Assembly: GCF_000143415.4 (NCBI RefSeq)
Contig: NW_003314262.1
Span: 3,420,405 to 3,484,404 of the forward strand
Reading direction: 5' to 3'
DNA from: Selaginella moellendorffii
Lineage: Eukaryota; Streptophyta; Lycopodiopsida; Selaginellales; Selaginellaceae
Length of the DNA: 64,000 nucleotides
The stretch's first letter is position 1. Each line of letters opens with the position of its first letter. The position numbers were made by a program, and so were the translations under genes. Positions 34,000 through 44,390 of this stretch are shown piece after piece. The notes beneath the pieces were generated by a model. It was not told the DNA's origin. It did not search any database and saw only the letters and a list, made by a program, of their open reading frames with translations.

Positions 34000-35148
34000 T
34001 GTCGCGCATGTGACTTCGGGTATCGAAAGTTACCTATCAGCTAGTCCTTACGGACACTCTTACCTTACTGCCACGACGGCAGGAGGTCGGTATTGCTGGA
34101 CCCGTTATTAGTCTCCGCCTAAGCTAGTTGAGAAACTGGTCATCACATGTGCACTTAGACCGGAAGGGCACTAAGGAAGGAAATCCTAAGTTGTCATTTA
34201 GTCAAGCAGACTTGACACGGTGATGAGAAACTCATGATGTTGGCTTGCACTTGCTAGTGTTGGGAACCCCCGCGATATTGAGCTTGGTTCCTCAATATCG
34301 CTAGATGATAGCTTACCGTGTCTGCCAAACACCCTCGCTATCATGCCCTTTGTGTTAGTCTCATTTTAGTCCCAAATGCTATTTATGGAAAGTGTCCAGA
34401 TTTGCTCATTTGGCATATCTACAGAATGTAGAGATCGGCCTGAACACAATGGTGTTCGTCCCGTGTCCAAATTCGCATTCTAAGGACATTCCATATTTAG
34501 TATGTTTCGAGCTTGTCCCAGAGACTAACTCCTGGTACTAAGGGAGGCTTGGGGTGAAAGCCCAAAGCGTGTGTTCCTCAAGGGGGGGGGGCTATGGGGG
34601 GTTCCAAATGTATAGTAGGGATAGTGGGTAGGTCGGGCATGGCCGACCAACCTGAGGCATAGTCTAGCTCCCGCTTGCGTGCCTGTCCTTGTTCTGCGTC
34701 CGGCTTGGGTCTAAGCCCAAGTTCCATTCCATGCTAGTTGGTGGAGTACCCATATCCTCGCGTTAGGCCACCGGTATGCCGAAATAGCACCAGACTCTGT
34801 TTGGCTCCGTTTTGCGTGCTGGTCCTGGCATTGGGATGCTGGTTGCTCTAGGACTGTTCCAAGTCGCTTCGGGCCCCTGTCCCTTCGCTCCTTGGGCTAT
34901 ATGCTCAGGAGTTGCTCCGTGGTCCGGTTCCATCACTCCTTGGCATCACGCTTGGGAGTTTGGCACCGTTCCTTCGTTCAGTGGCCCAAGGCCCTGAACC
35001 TTGGGTTCCTGTGGACACGTGGCATGGACACGTGGCATGTGACACGTGGCATCTGTCACGTGGCACAAAGAGGGTTTAGGTTCCGCTTCGTGGTGTTATC
35101 CTATGGTAAATCACCATAGGATAAAGGGTCAAAACCACGTGCGCTACA
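34000..35148 (+). repeat. 3' LTR (1,149 bp)
   Basis: Near-identical to the 5' LTR, with a 10-base rather than 12-base G run at 34582-34591 and T for C near 35001. Near-identity shows a recent insertion. Followed by the second TTGAC. Confidence 0.93.
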
Positions 35149-36082
35149 TTGACCTAGTTAGAGAAACTCATTCGTTGACTTGCACTTGCTAGTGTTGGGA
35201 ACCCCCGCGATATTGAGCTTGGTCCCTCAACATCGCTAGATGATAGCTTACCGTGTCTGCCAAACACCCTCGCTATCATGCCCTTTGTGTTAGTCTCAAT
35301 TCGTCCCAGATGCTATTTATGGAAAGTGTCCAGATTTGCTCATTTGGCATATCTACAGAATGTAGAGATCGTCCTGAACACAATGGTGTTCGTCCCGTGT
35401 CCAAATTCGCAATCTAAGGACATTCCATATTTAGTAAGTTTTGAGCTTGTCCCAGAGACTAACTCCTGATACTAAGGGAGGCTTGGGGTGAAAGCCCAAA
35501 GCGTGTGTTCCTCAAGGGGGGGGNNNNNNNNNNNNNNNNNNNNNNNNNNNNNNNNNNNNNNNNNNNNNNNNNNNNNNNNNNNNNNNNNNNNNNNNNNNNN
35601 NNNNNNNNNNNNNNNNNNNNNNNNNNNNNNNNNNNNNNNNNNNNNNNNNNNNNNNNNNNNNNNNNNNNNNNNNNNNNNNNNNNNNNNNNNNNNNNNNNNN
35701 NNNNNNNNNNNNNNNNNNNNNNNNNNNNNNNNNNNNNNNNNNNNNNNNNNNNNNNNNNNNNNNNNNNNGATGCTGGTTGCTCTAGGACTGTTCCAAGTCG
35801 CTCCGGCCTCCTGTCCCTTCGCTCCTTGGGCTATATGCTCGGGAGTTGCTCCGTGGTCCGGTTCCATCACTCCTTGGCATCACGTTTGGGAGTTTGGCAC
35901 CGTTCCTTTGTTCAGTGGCCCAAGGCCCTGAACCTCGGGTTCCTATGGACACGTGGCACGGACACGTGGTATGTGACATGTGGCATCTGTCACGTGGCAC
36001 AAAGAGGGTTTAGGTTCCGCTTCGTGGTGTTATCCTATGGTAAATCACCATAAGATAAAGGGTCAAAACCACGTGCGCTACA
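35149..36082. mobile_element. Older LTR, 3' piece, containing the assembly gap
   Basis: Continues the LTR that begins at 27651, after the TTGAC duplication, and ends GTGCGCTACA at 36082. It has more substitutions against the young LTRs than these have between themselves. No internal region adjoins it on either side, so it is a solo LTR. Confidence 0.8.
35524..35768. other. Assembly gap of 245 N
   Basis: The gap begins right after a run of eight Gs. The same interval in the intact 3' LTR, counted from the eighth G to GATGCTGG, is 245 bases, so the gap length matches the missing LTR sequence. Confidence 0.9.
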
Positions 36083-37427
36083 AGTGGATTATAAATAACC
36101 AAAAAGAATGATTTTAAAGATAATTTATAGAAGTTTAAATATAAAAGAAAAGAGCCCATAAACCTCCAATATCCTTTTTTTGATCCCCACCAAATCCTCT
36201 CTAATCAATAACACTAACACCACCACTAGATTAGAGCTTGATGACATTTGGGACTTTCACACCACATATCCATACAATAGTTATTAAGTAAGAAAACCAT
36301 TTTCTTCCTTTTCATAATAAAAAATTTCAAAACAATATTTTGAAATATTACGACCTAATGCAAGCCTTGTGGGTACTCTCACTGCCTTTACCACTAATAT
36401 GCCTTGGTCACATGGCTAAAATTTCATTAAGCCACACAAAGTATCCAAGTAGGTAATACCACCCACATTTGGATTAGAAGCCTAATCTCCCAAAAGAGAT
36501 AAAATTGATTCTTGAATAGTTCATCTTATTTGTCCATTTATATTCACTTTAGCCTTAGACTCCTAAGTATTTATATTATCACCCACTAGATGTGTAAAAC
36601 TTTTTTTTGTCATATTGATTCTTTTAAAGTTTTTCCCCCTACTATTCTATAGAAACTTACTAAACTCCTAAGGTTTGGGAAATGATCATTTAAAGGTTGA
36701 ATATATCTGGCCCCGGATATGCCTATCCCCAAATATGTCTAACACTTCAAATACTTGGTTTTCAGTGGGGTGAGATGATTTTGACATTATTCCACTTTGA
36801 GATTTTGGGTTCTAAATTTTTGTTTCAACACTCCTAGGTATTAGTCATTTTAATGTCCCTTTTTAGAGATTTGTTATCAATTGTTTCATACTCATTGTTT
36901 AATCACTTCATGCTCATTGTTTAATTGTTTTATGCTTGTCCCTTAAACCCTTTGGAAATTTCACTTCTACTCTTTACTTTTTGTGTTAAAGCTTTTAGTC
37001 TAAATGTGTTATGCTTGATGGTCTTCCATCTTAGTGCACCTTTGGCTTAACTCTAAAACTAGTCAAAGAAAACTCAAGTATGTAATCATTAAAGAAAAGT
37101 TTATCTTTTATCCCCCGCAAATGTATTATAAATGTTTATCCAACTTTTTATCAACTTCTCTTCTAAAATTCTTAATATAATTATATATTAATCAATTATA
37201 TTAATAAATAATACTAAATAAAAATAAAATAGTAAACTAAAAATTGCTATATATAATATGCAGAAAAGGATTTTATTTATATTATCATAATTTATTAATA
37301 TAAGTGCATAGAATATGGAAATAGGTTTACACTCCTGCTTATATATAGAAATGGATAGACCAAATTCAGTCCTAAATAGATAGTCTATATGCTATATTAC
37401 TATAATTAGTATATTATATAGACATTG

Positions 37428-37472
<45 letters not shown>

Positions 37473-39509
37473 GATCCTCCCATCAAAAAGTTAAAAAGGT
37501 AACGAAGTTAGATGAAATATTTAGAGCTTCTTTTGAGTGATTATACACTTCTACAAGAACTTAAAACTCTTACAAAATCATTAATATAATTACTAACAAT
37601 CATGACAGAAACAAAATCCAAAGCCATGGTATACAAGTAAGAAATTTTGGTGAAATAATTGCAATTTTGTGTGCAGTATCTAAATGCTCAAATTAACCTT
37701 AAAACTATAACTATGAACCAAAGCAAAGTATGTCGAGCGCAACTATAATCCACAAGACATTGTTGTAACAAATGATGCATCTTGTTATTAAAATAGCATA
37801 TTGACCATCTTTTGAAACCACCATTAACTTTGACCCATGACCTTCAATAAAATATATCCTTGCATTTTCCTTTTGATTAGTTTTCAAGACATGTGTTAAC
37901 TTGAATTTACAACCTTTGTCCTCATATAACACCAATATGGGAAGTAAAATTCACTCTATTCATCCTATACATTATGGCTATTAACTTTTCATATTCTTTT
38001 CTCCATTGTTAAACTTGGGTCTTTCTTTATCCTCTCTTTAAATGAAAAAAGTTTAATTCTATTAATTCATTGCACTTGTCTTCATCTATGTTTAACTTCA
38101 CTCCATTATCAAATTTATTTACCCTCACTGTATCAAGGCTAAATATTTCATTCAAATTTGTTACACTCATTTTCACTCCACAATCTATACATTTGTGTTT
38201 GCTTCATTACTATATCTACTCATCCTCATAGGTAAGACTCCTATTTATCCCCTCTACTCCCTCTTAAAAAAAAAAGTTTGAAGCATTGGGGCAAAAAAGA
38301 AAAAATGAAAAAAATTGAAGAAACATTATAGAAGAAGAAGAAATGAATAAAGAAGTATTGAAAGAAGCATTTTCAATAGTTGTCAAAATAAAAATGGATA
38401 AAAAAAAAGAAATATGCTTAAAACTTGGATAAGAAAGGACCTCCTATTATAAGAGACTCCATCCAAGAAAAAAGGCTAAAGACCAAGAGATATATTATTA
38501 TAAAATACTTTAGCCAAGCCTAGATAAGTAAACTACTCTATATATTCAACCTTTTTAGTATGAAACTCAATATTTAAGATGGGAAAATCAATAAAAAAGT
38601 TCATACTCTTAAGGAAATAGAAAATTCATTAGTAATAATAGTAACATAAAGACTCTTACATTAGAGGAAATACACTTGACCCAAAATTTTAGCAAAATTA
38701 ATTTAACCTTTGGAATAGAGGAATACTTAATATCAGAAATAATCAAAAACTCTACTAAAAAAGCAAAAACAAAATTCTCAACTTCATACATATGCAATAT
38801 CCAAATATGATAAGGATAGAAAACACTCAATTTAACACTATACTGAGAATAAAACTCATAAGAGTAAAAAATGACCAAATGATCAACATATTAAGAGAAG
38901 GAAATATTGTAAATATGGAAAAGGCATTGCCAAGAAATAAGAAAATGTTGTAAGAGAGTAAAAGGCAAATAAAAAGGATCATGTGGCAAATTAAGGATTA
39001 ACACTTACTCAATAAAATCTCCAATTTGTCTTCATAATTATCTCCAAAGCAATCAAATTCTTTATTAGTAGAAATTCACTCAAGCTCAAATATCATCTTT
39101 TTATAAACTCAATCCCCAAACACCCTTCAAGAACCAGACTACATTATTTATAACTTTTCAATTAATATCACAATCATACTCTATATTAATAGGAGATTGG
39201 CAAGAAATCAAGAATAGGAGAAATCATGTAATTATATTCTAGGAAAGCTAATAATGACAATACATCAAGATTTGAGCAACATCAACAAGATCATGCTATA
39301 TATCACCAAAAACTCAATATAAAGATAACATAACCACAAGAACAATATGACAACCACAACACGTCATCTGCAGCCTTGGATGGCATATTTTAGATTTGGT
39401 GAAAGGATAACATATATCTAAATTTAAAAGAGAACAAAGGAATAAAAACAAAAGTATGATACTGAATACTAAGCAAATTACTGTTAACAAACTATGCTCT
39501 CTAAGGACA
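36083..39509. other. AT-rich, gene-free region with an (AT)n tract
   Basis: No frame over 90 codons and no recognised domain. A microsatellite of alternating AT fills about 37435-37467. The first 80 bp resemble the AT-rich sequence left of the nested LTRs (27260-27340), so the LTRs probably landed in an older repeat. Otherwise nothing is seen. Confidence 0.5.
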
Positions 39510-39780
39510 AATTGCAATGCCCTCTGGTTTGCCCTCAACCATCAAGCATAACATGAAGCTTGATAACCTAGTCCTACATGTAAGTTGGACAGATAGGATG
39601 CTAATTTGTGGACAAGTTGGAATTGCATGTAAGTATGAGATCTTTCTCTTTTTCCTTCGCTGCAGACTAGGTGATAATGTAGTCTTGGGTGGCCAAGCAG
39701 GTGTTGCAGACTACATAGACATCACTTCAAAGGTCCTACTTCCTGATGTTGTCAATCTTTCTATCCAGGTCCAAATCACA
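39510..39780 (+). pseudogene. Fragment of an LpxD-like hexapeptide acyltransferase
   Basis: CGQVGIA is followed by a short interval with GTAAGTAT...CTGCAG splice signals and then LGDNVVLGGQAGVADYIDIT and SKVLLPDV. These are left-handed beta-helix hexapeptide repeats typical of UDP-3-O-acylglucosamine N-acyltransferase, which plants retain as a mitochondrial lipid A-like pathway enzyme. An upstream piece (TIKHNMKLDNLV) fits the same family. Only one or two exons are present; the N-terminal domain and C-terminal helices are missing and flanking sequence is unrelated, so this is a fragment. Confidence 0.6.
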
Positions 39781-40045
39781 GCGAAAAGATTCAAACATTA
39801 CTGAGCTGGTTTCTTTTCCCAGTTCAGTTGCAAAAGCTCTCGTGCATACTGAAGTCACAGGTGCCCGTGGGCAATCGGTGGTGGCTTTGCGAAACTTTTG
39901 TGGCAAACATCCAATGTGAGAGATTGGCAAGAGCTTGTTGACAACACCAAGCTCGCTCTCAAGCTCAGCAACTGCATAACCTCGCTGGATCACCCCTTCA
40001 AGGATTGTTTGGCGCGACTCCTCAAATATACATCAAAGTTTTTCC

Positions 40046-42004
40046 TCAAGTGTATCTTTTCCTCCATGCGTCGAGAATCGTGGTCCATGTCACGCTATTT
40101 GGCTGGAATGGCATTCTCCTCGCTAGAGCAATGGCATCCTCGACGTTACTGGCACGGCCAAGAACGTCGATCATGCAGTGAAAGTGCTCGATGTGAGCAG
40201 CCACCCCAAACTTGGACCACATTCCATCCAAGAATTCCCGTCCTCGATCGAGAATCCCAGCGTGACTGCACGCCGCGAAAATCTCTACAAAGGTGACACT
40301 GTCCGGATCCACGCCTTGCACTCGCATGCTCCGAAACGCTTGGAACGCAGCGATGGCGTCTCCTCGAGCGCCATGTCCTGCAATCAAAGTATTCCATGCC
40401 ACAGTGTCGGGAGACGCAATGGAGCTCTCAAACACAAGCTCGGCGACCTCGACGCTCCCGCATTTACAGTAGAAGTCGAGCAGGGAAATCGCCACAGGAC
40501 TCCCTTCCAGTCCCTGCCGGAGAATCTGTCCGTGGAAGAGCTTACCGAGCTTCAAATCTCCCAGGTTCCCGCAAGCTTGCAACAACGCAAGAAAGGTTTG
40601 AGAGTTGGGAGCAACTTCCATGGCCGCATAGCATTCCAACGCAAGCTCGTCCTCACCAATGTAAACACATCCAAACAGGAAAGAGTTCCACGAGACTACG
40701 TCGCGATCTAAGATCTTATCAAATACCCGGCGTGCGTCCACGATCAAGCTTCCACACTTGGCATACATATCAACCAGACCGCTAGCAAGCGATGGATCTC
40801 TCTCCAGGCCAAGCTGCGAGATCCACGAGTGGATTTTCATTGCTTTCTCGAGAGATTCTACGTCTAAATCCCATCTCTTGCGTTGTTTCTTCTCGGCAAT
40901 TACGCTACAAGCCTTGATAGCGGCGAGGCAAGCTAAACGATCGGGTTTAAATCCTTGTTCTTGCATGGAAGAGAAGAGATGCAAAGCTTCTTCTCCATCT
41001 TGGCTTTCCTGAGCATAGCCTGTGATGATCGATGTCCAGGAAACGATGTCGTGCTGCTCCATCGAATCAAACACCCTGCGAGCATCCTCTAGACTTTCAC
41101 ACTTGGCATACAAGTCCACCATCGCGTTCGCCAAGTGTAAATGTTTCCCCGCCTCCAACTTGAAGCCGCGAGAGTTTGATGCGTGAAAGTGAATCGCCAT
41201 GGCTCGTTCCAAGCTCTTGATCTTCACAGCCAACGACGCATCAATCTCCTCTCGCGCTGCCAGACTAGAGCAAGCTTTGACAGCAGCGAGAAAACTCGAG
41301 CAATCTGGATTGATCATAGCAGCTTCCATCTGCGAGAAGAGCTCCAGAGCCAAATCTTCCTGCCGGTTTTGAGCGTATCCCAGAACCAATACCGTCCAGG
41401 AGACAACGTCGTGGTTCTCAATCCCATCGAAAACTCGCCAAGAGTCTCTCATGCTTCCACACTTGGCGTAGGTATCCGCGAGACAAGTTGCCAAACGAGC
41501 GTACCGCGAGAGCATGCTATCCGAACTCTTGGCAGCTCGAGCGTGGATCGCCATGGTTCTCTCGAGCAGCTTCATCCTCCCCGCGAAGAACTTCCCATTT
41601 TCGATCCCTGCTCGTTCTCTCTCGTCCAGAATCACGCAAGCCTTGAGAAGGGCCAGGAGAGTGGGGCCGCTTGGATCGCAGCCACTTCTTTCCATCTGCG
41701 AGAACAAATCCAGTGCTATCTCCGGAGCTCCATTCTGGACGTAGCCCACGATGAGCGCAGTCCAGCAAACCACGTCTCGCTGCTCCACCCCCTGGAAAAT
41801 CCTCGCGGCTTCGTCCAAGCAGCCACATTTGGCGTACATGGCCACGAGAGCGCTGGCGATGTAGATGTTGGCCTCTCCAAACTTCTTGGAGGCCGCATGA
41901 TGGATCTCCCTGCCCCGTGCAAGATCCTTTGTCCTAGCGCATACCTTGAGCGCCGCTAGCAGCGAGTGTATGGACTCTGATCGCGCGGAGCTCTGGAGAA
42001 TCAT
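40046..42004 (-). CDS. PLS-class PPR protein
   Basis: An intronless 652-residue frame beginning at an ATG (MILQSSARSESIHSLLAALK) and full of PPR motifs: YIASALVAMYAKCGCLDEAA, DVVCWTALIVGYVQNG, DVVSWTVLVLGYAQNRQ, DIVSWTSIITGYAQESQ. It ends in a short E-like motif (VTWTTILDAWRKRYT). Inserts between repeats carry extra Lys/Arg/Glu-rich helices (ERERAGIENGKFFAGRMK, VIAEKKQRKRWDLDVESLEK), longer than the normal 35-residue period. Likely targeted to an organelle and RNA-binding; no clear presequence seen. The reading frame is intact although both neighbours are pseudogenes. Confidence 0.87.
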   Translation of the reverse strand: MILQSSARSESIHSLLAALKVCARTKDLARGREIHHAASKKFGEANIYIASALVAMYAKCGCLDEAARIFQGVEQRDVVCWTALIVGYVQNGAPEIALDLFSQMERSGCDPSGPTLLALLKACVILDERERAGIENGKFFAGRMKLLERTMAIHARAAKSSDSMLSRYARLATCLADTYAKCGSMRDSWRVFDGIENHDVVSWTVLVLGYAQNRQEDLALELFSQMEAAMINPDCSSFLAAVKACSSLAAREEIDASLAVKIKSLERAMAIHFHASNSRGFKLEAGKHLHLANAMVDLYAKCESLEDARRVFDSMEQHDIVSWTSIITGYAQESQDGEEALHLFSSMQEQGFKPDRLACLAAIKACSVIAEKKQRKRWDLDVESLEKAMKIHSWISQLGLERDPSLASGLVDMYAKCGSLIVDARRVFDKILDRDVVSWNSFLFGCVYIGEDELALECYAAMEVAPNSQTFLALLQACGNLGDLKLGKLFHGQILRQGLEGSPVAISLLDFYCKCGSVEVAELVFESSIASPDTVAWNTLIAGHGARGDAIAAFQAFRSMRVQGVDPDSVTFVEIFAACSHAGILDRGREFLDGMWSKFGVAAHIEHFHCMIDVLGRASNVEDAIALARRMPFQPNSVTWTTILDAWRKRYT

Positions 42005-42189
42005 TCCAGGAACATTACCTAAATGTTATCACTTAAACATGATACCTTTGAAAATAAAAGATGCTTAAACGAAGATTCTACCTTTACAAACAAGCCCTGC
42101 TACATTTTCCATCGAAATGGTTAGCGTGCACAAAAAACTTTGACCAACACACGGTCTTGAATGAGAAGTTCTGTGATAAATACCTAGCA

Positions 42190-42960
42190 CTAGTAGAGAA
42201 CTATAGATTAGAGAAATCGATTGGGGGCGGAGGGCAAGCGATGGCATTCTGAAGGAGTGATGAGGTTTTTGCGATCAAGACAGTCCATGGGTCCGATGGG
42301 CTGTTTGAAGCTCGAGTGATGGCTATGCTAGAGGTGTCACTCAAGGGTTTGGATGAGTCCACTTTGAGCAGATCGTACGAGAAGAGCCCAATCAGTACGG
42401 GGAGGTGTACCACCTTGTTCTTGAGCCGTGCAATTGCAGCCTTCACGACCGGATCAAGTACAAGGGGCAGCTTGATGAGGAAGAATCTGCAAAGATCGTC
42501 ATAGCTCTCACCATGACATTAAAGAGAGTTCATGATAACGAGATCATCCACTGCGATCTGAAGCTTGCAAATGTTTTGCTGAAGTACCCGTGACCTGGGA
42601 AGTTCTATGTCCCAAAGGTGTCCGACTTTGGGACGGCTTGCTGGATAAAGGATCCATGGAACGAGTGTGGCGCTGGGACGTGGGATTATAGTGGTGCTCG
42701 ATGCTTAATGGTGCTATATCACAACCAGGATGTGTGGGGATTAGGGATGCTGCTTTACACTTGTCTCATCTTGTCCATTCCCAAATATAGATTTGGAAGT
42801 GGTATTTAAAAATGCACGCAAGAGAGATCGAAGGTTAAGGAATTTCCATCACAATTCTATGGATTGGGATAGCATTCCATCTGCAAGGCAGCTTATCCAA
42901 GGCATGACGGAATTGGATTTTACTTTGGAAATGGTATCTATAGAAATAATTTTGTTCTTA
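42190..42960 (+). pseudogene. Protein kinase pseudogene
   Basis: Ordered kinase landmarks survive: glycine loop IGGGGQAMAF, the ATP lysine in FAIKTV, catalytic loop IIHCDLKLANVLL, VSDFGTACW, activation-end AGTWDYSGARC and DVWGLGMLLY. The frame has TGA at 42250-42252, shifts between about 42320 and 42405, and has another TGA at 42591-42593. HRD is HCD, as in an atypical or decayed kinase. No C-lobe is readable after about 42810. The damage is spread over the domain, so it is not a sequencing artefact. Confidence 0.8.
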
Positions 42961-43173
42961 TATAAGGACCATGTAAATCTTATATAATGCAAGTTGAATT
43001 AAAAAAAAAACAAAAAGTTTGCTCTGTCAATTCTAAATATATTACTTATATCTTATAATTAACAAGAAGATTCACTTTGTCCTTGGATGGGCCGGGTGAT
43101 GGAGTAGCCTGACCCTGGATGAACATTTCATTTCCGATTCTGATCCACACTCGTCGGTCTATCCGGGCACTTC

Positions 43174-43335
43174 TCATTCTGGCTGTCGATGCATTGAAGG
43201 ACCTCCCGGAGACACGCTGCCTTGGAACAAGCTCCCAAGCTCGGCCTGCTGGTTCATCACCGAAAACGAGCCCAGCGTGGAACAATTGATGCTGGTGCTC
43301 ATCAAAATCACGAGAAGTATCCTTCCACGAGCCAT
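43174..43335 (-). CDS. Possible small secreted peptide with a CLE-like end
   Basis: A 53-residue frame: MARGRILLVILMSTSINCST could be a signal sequence, and the end reads GSVSPGGPSMHRQPE. VSPGGP with a following His resembles the VSPGGPxPxH core of CLE peptide hormones but is one residue short and lacks the leading Arg. A related but rearranged copy exists near 54890-55230, and there the favoured frame differs. It may be a relic. The call is speculative. Confidence 0.25.
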   Translation of the reverse strand: MARGRILLVILMSTSINCSTLGSFSVMNQQAELGSLFQGSVSPGGPSMHRQPE

Positions 43336-43612
43336 TTTCCTCCACTCCAATAGCAAAACACTAGCTCTTCCCTTTGTCTGATGTTAAAGTTTTCTAGCCT
43401 TAGCAAGTTACCATGTAAGTTGATATAACAAAGATCCATAGGGAAGGACAAACCAATTATATAAGCATACGTTTGTCCATTTCATGTATAAAATTAGCAA
43501 CAGGTGTAAACTTGCTAGTGATTTTCGCCAGCTCAGCTTTATAGGACATGCTGGTGTTGGCAATAGTTGCCCCGGTGACATGTTTTGTAGCGGCGTATGT
43601 TATGTAACCCGC

Positions 43613-43672
43613 AGTAGTGGCGATGGTGGCGTGCACGGCACGGCCTTGCTGTAGTGCTCCAAAGTTGAGGAG
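43613..43672 (-). pseudogene. Captured 60-bp PPR fragment
   Basis: On the minus strand it reads FGALQQGRAVHATIATTAG, nearly the LGALQQGRAVHAAIATSG segment of the PPR protein at 52121-54268 (52721-52780). Neighbouring sequence is unrelated to PPR genes. Confidence 0.75.
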
Positions 43673-43725
43673 CATCTCTAATGTCATTGATTGAAAAAAT
43701 TGGTGAGTGGCACAGCAGCTGGGCG

Positions 43726-44302
43726 TGGAATGTTTCCTGTTCTGGGTACAAATTCCTATGAGCTGCATATAAGCTTGTGGTTGTGGTTCGGTCCCAAAAT
43801 TTGGATGTATTGTATTCGCCTGAGGAAACGTTAGCATATACAACACTCAAACGGTGATAACTTTCTCCATCACTATGAAGCAAACATGTGCGCAATGCAA
43901 GAACCTGACCGTCACGGGTTGCTATAACGGCTGCAACATATTGTGCAGGTGGTGTGTGCACCTGATATGGAGTATAATGTAATAATTACCAAGGAGAATT
44001 ATGTGGTGTTTGAGTTTTGTTCATGAATAAATTACTCAAAACTCTACAACCACGCCTGACTGGGCTATGACCAGTGGTTTTTATCAGAATTTTGTACATA
44101 ACTAAAACATTCTGAATATTATGCATTGAATTTGCTTGAGAGCCTGAAGACGAATGCTGTCAGATTGGATTTGATTAATTTGAATTTATTCAAGATGGCT
44201 ACAATGACATTAGAGATGGACAACATTCCAGTTGACTCTTTTTTACATTTCCTCCTAAGGCTTTAGTTCATTTAGGGAGTCGAAAATGTACTATTTAGCT
44301 TT
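43726..44302. repeat. Dispersed block X, copy 1
   Basis: Direct duplicate of 47161-47740, from TGGAATGTTTCCTGTTCTGG to TATTTAGCTTT. A minus-strand frame of about 75 residues (HTPPAQYV, ALRTCLLHSDGESYHRLSVV, YANVSSGEYNTSK, YAAHRNLYPEQETFH) is kept in both copies with few changes and in-frame indels. I do not recognise the family. The block ends exactly where the inverted repeat begins. Confidence 0.8.
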
Positions 44303-44390
44303 CATCACAAGATTCAGCGAGAGCATTGAAGTGGCAGCCCTGAAAAACAAGAGCCATTATGAGGAGACAAACCAGCACAACAGGCTTCAT
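44295..44390 (-). pseudogene. Truncated six-cysteine peptide gene (left palindrome arm)
   Basis: Mirror copy of the start of the gene at 44932: the signal peptide and the first residues of the mature part (ESCDE) are followed by a stop where the palindrome meets block X. With its mirrored TATA box at 44470-44476 it could be transcribed leftward but would yield only a 31-residue product. Confidence 0.8.

Larger units (their letters stand above)
27864..35148 (+). mobile_element. Intact non-autonomous LTR retrotransposon (LARD-like)
   Basis: Two LTRs (27864-29014 and 34000-35148) flank 4,985 bp of internal sequence. TTGAC stands on both sides (27859-27863 and 35149-35153), a perfect 5-bp target duplication. 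Both LTRs start TGTCG and end CTACA. A primer-binding site and a polypurine tract are in the expected places. No internal frame exceeds about 120 codons and none resembles gag, protease, reverse transcriptase, RNase H or integrase on either strand, so the element must depend on enzymes from elsewhere. That is the definition of a large retrotransposon derivative. Orientation is set by PBS and PPT. Confidence 0.93.

Noticed and set aside
27864-36082. CRISPR-like direct repeats
   Set aside because: The repeated segments are LTRs over 1 kb long, with no short repeat/spacer array.
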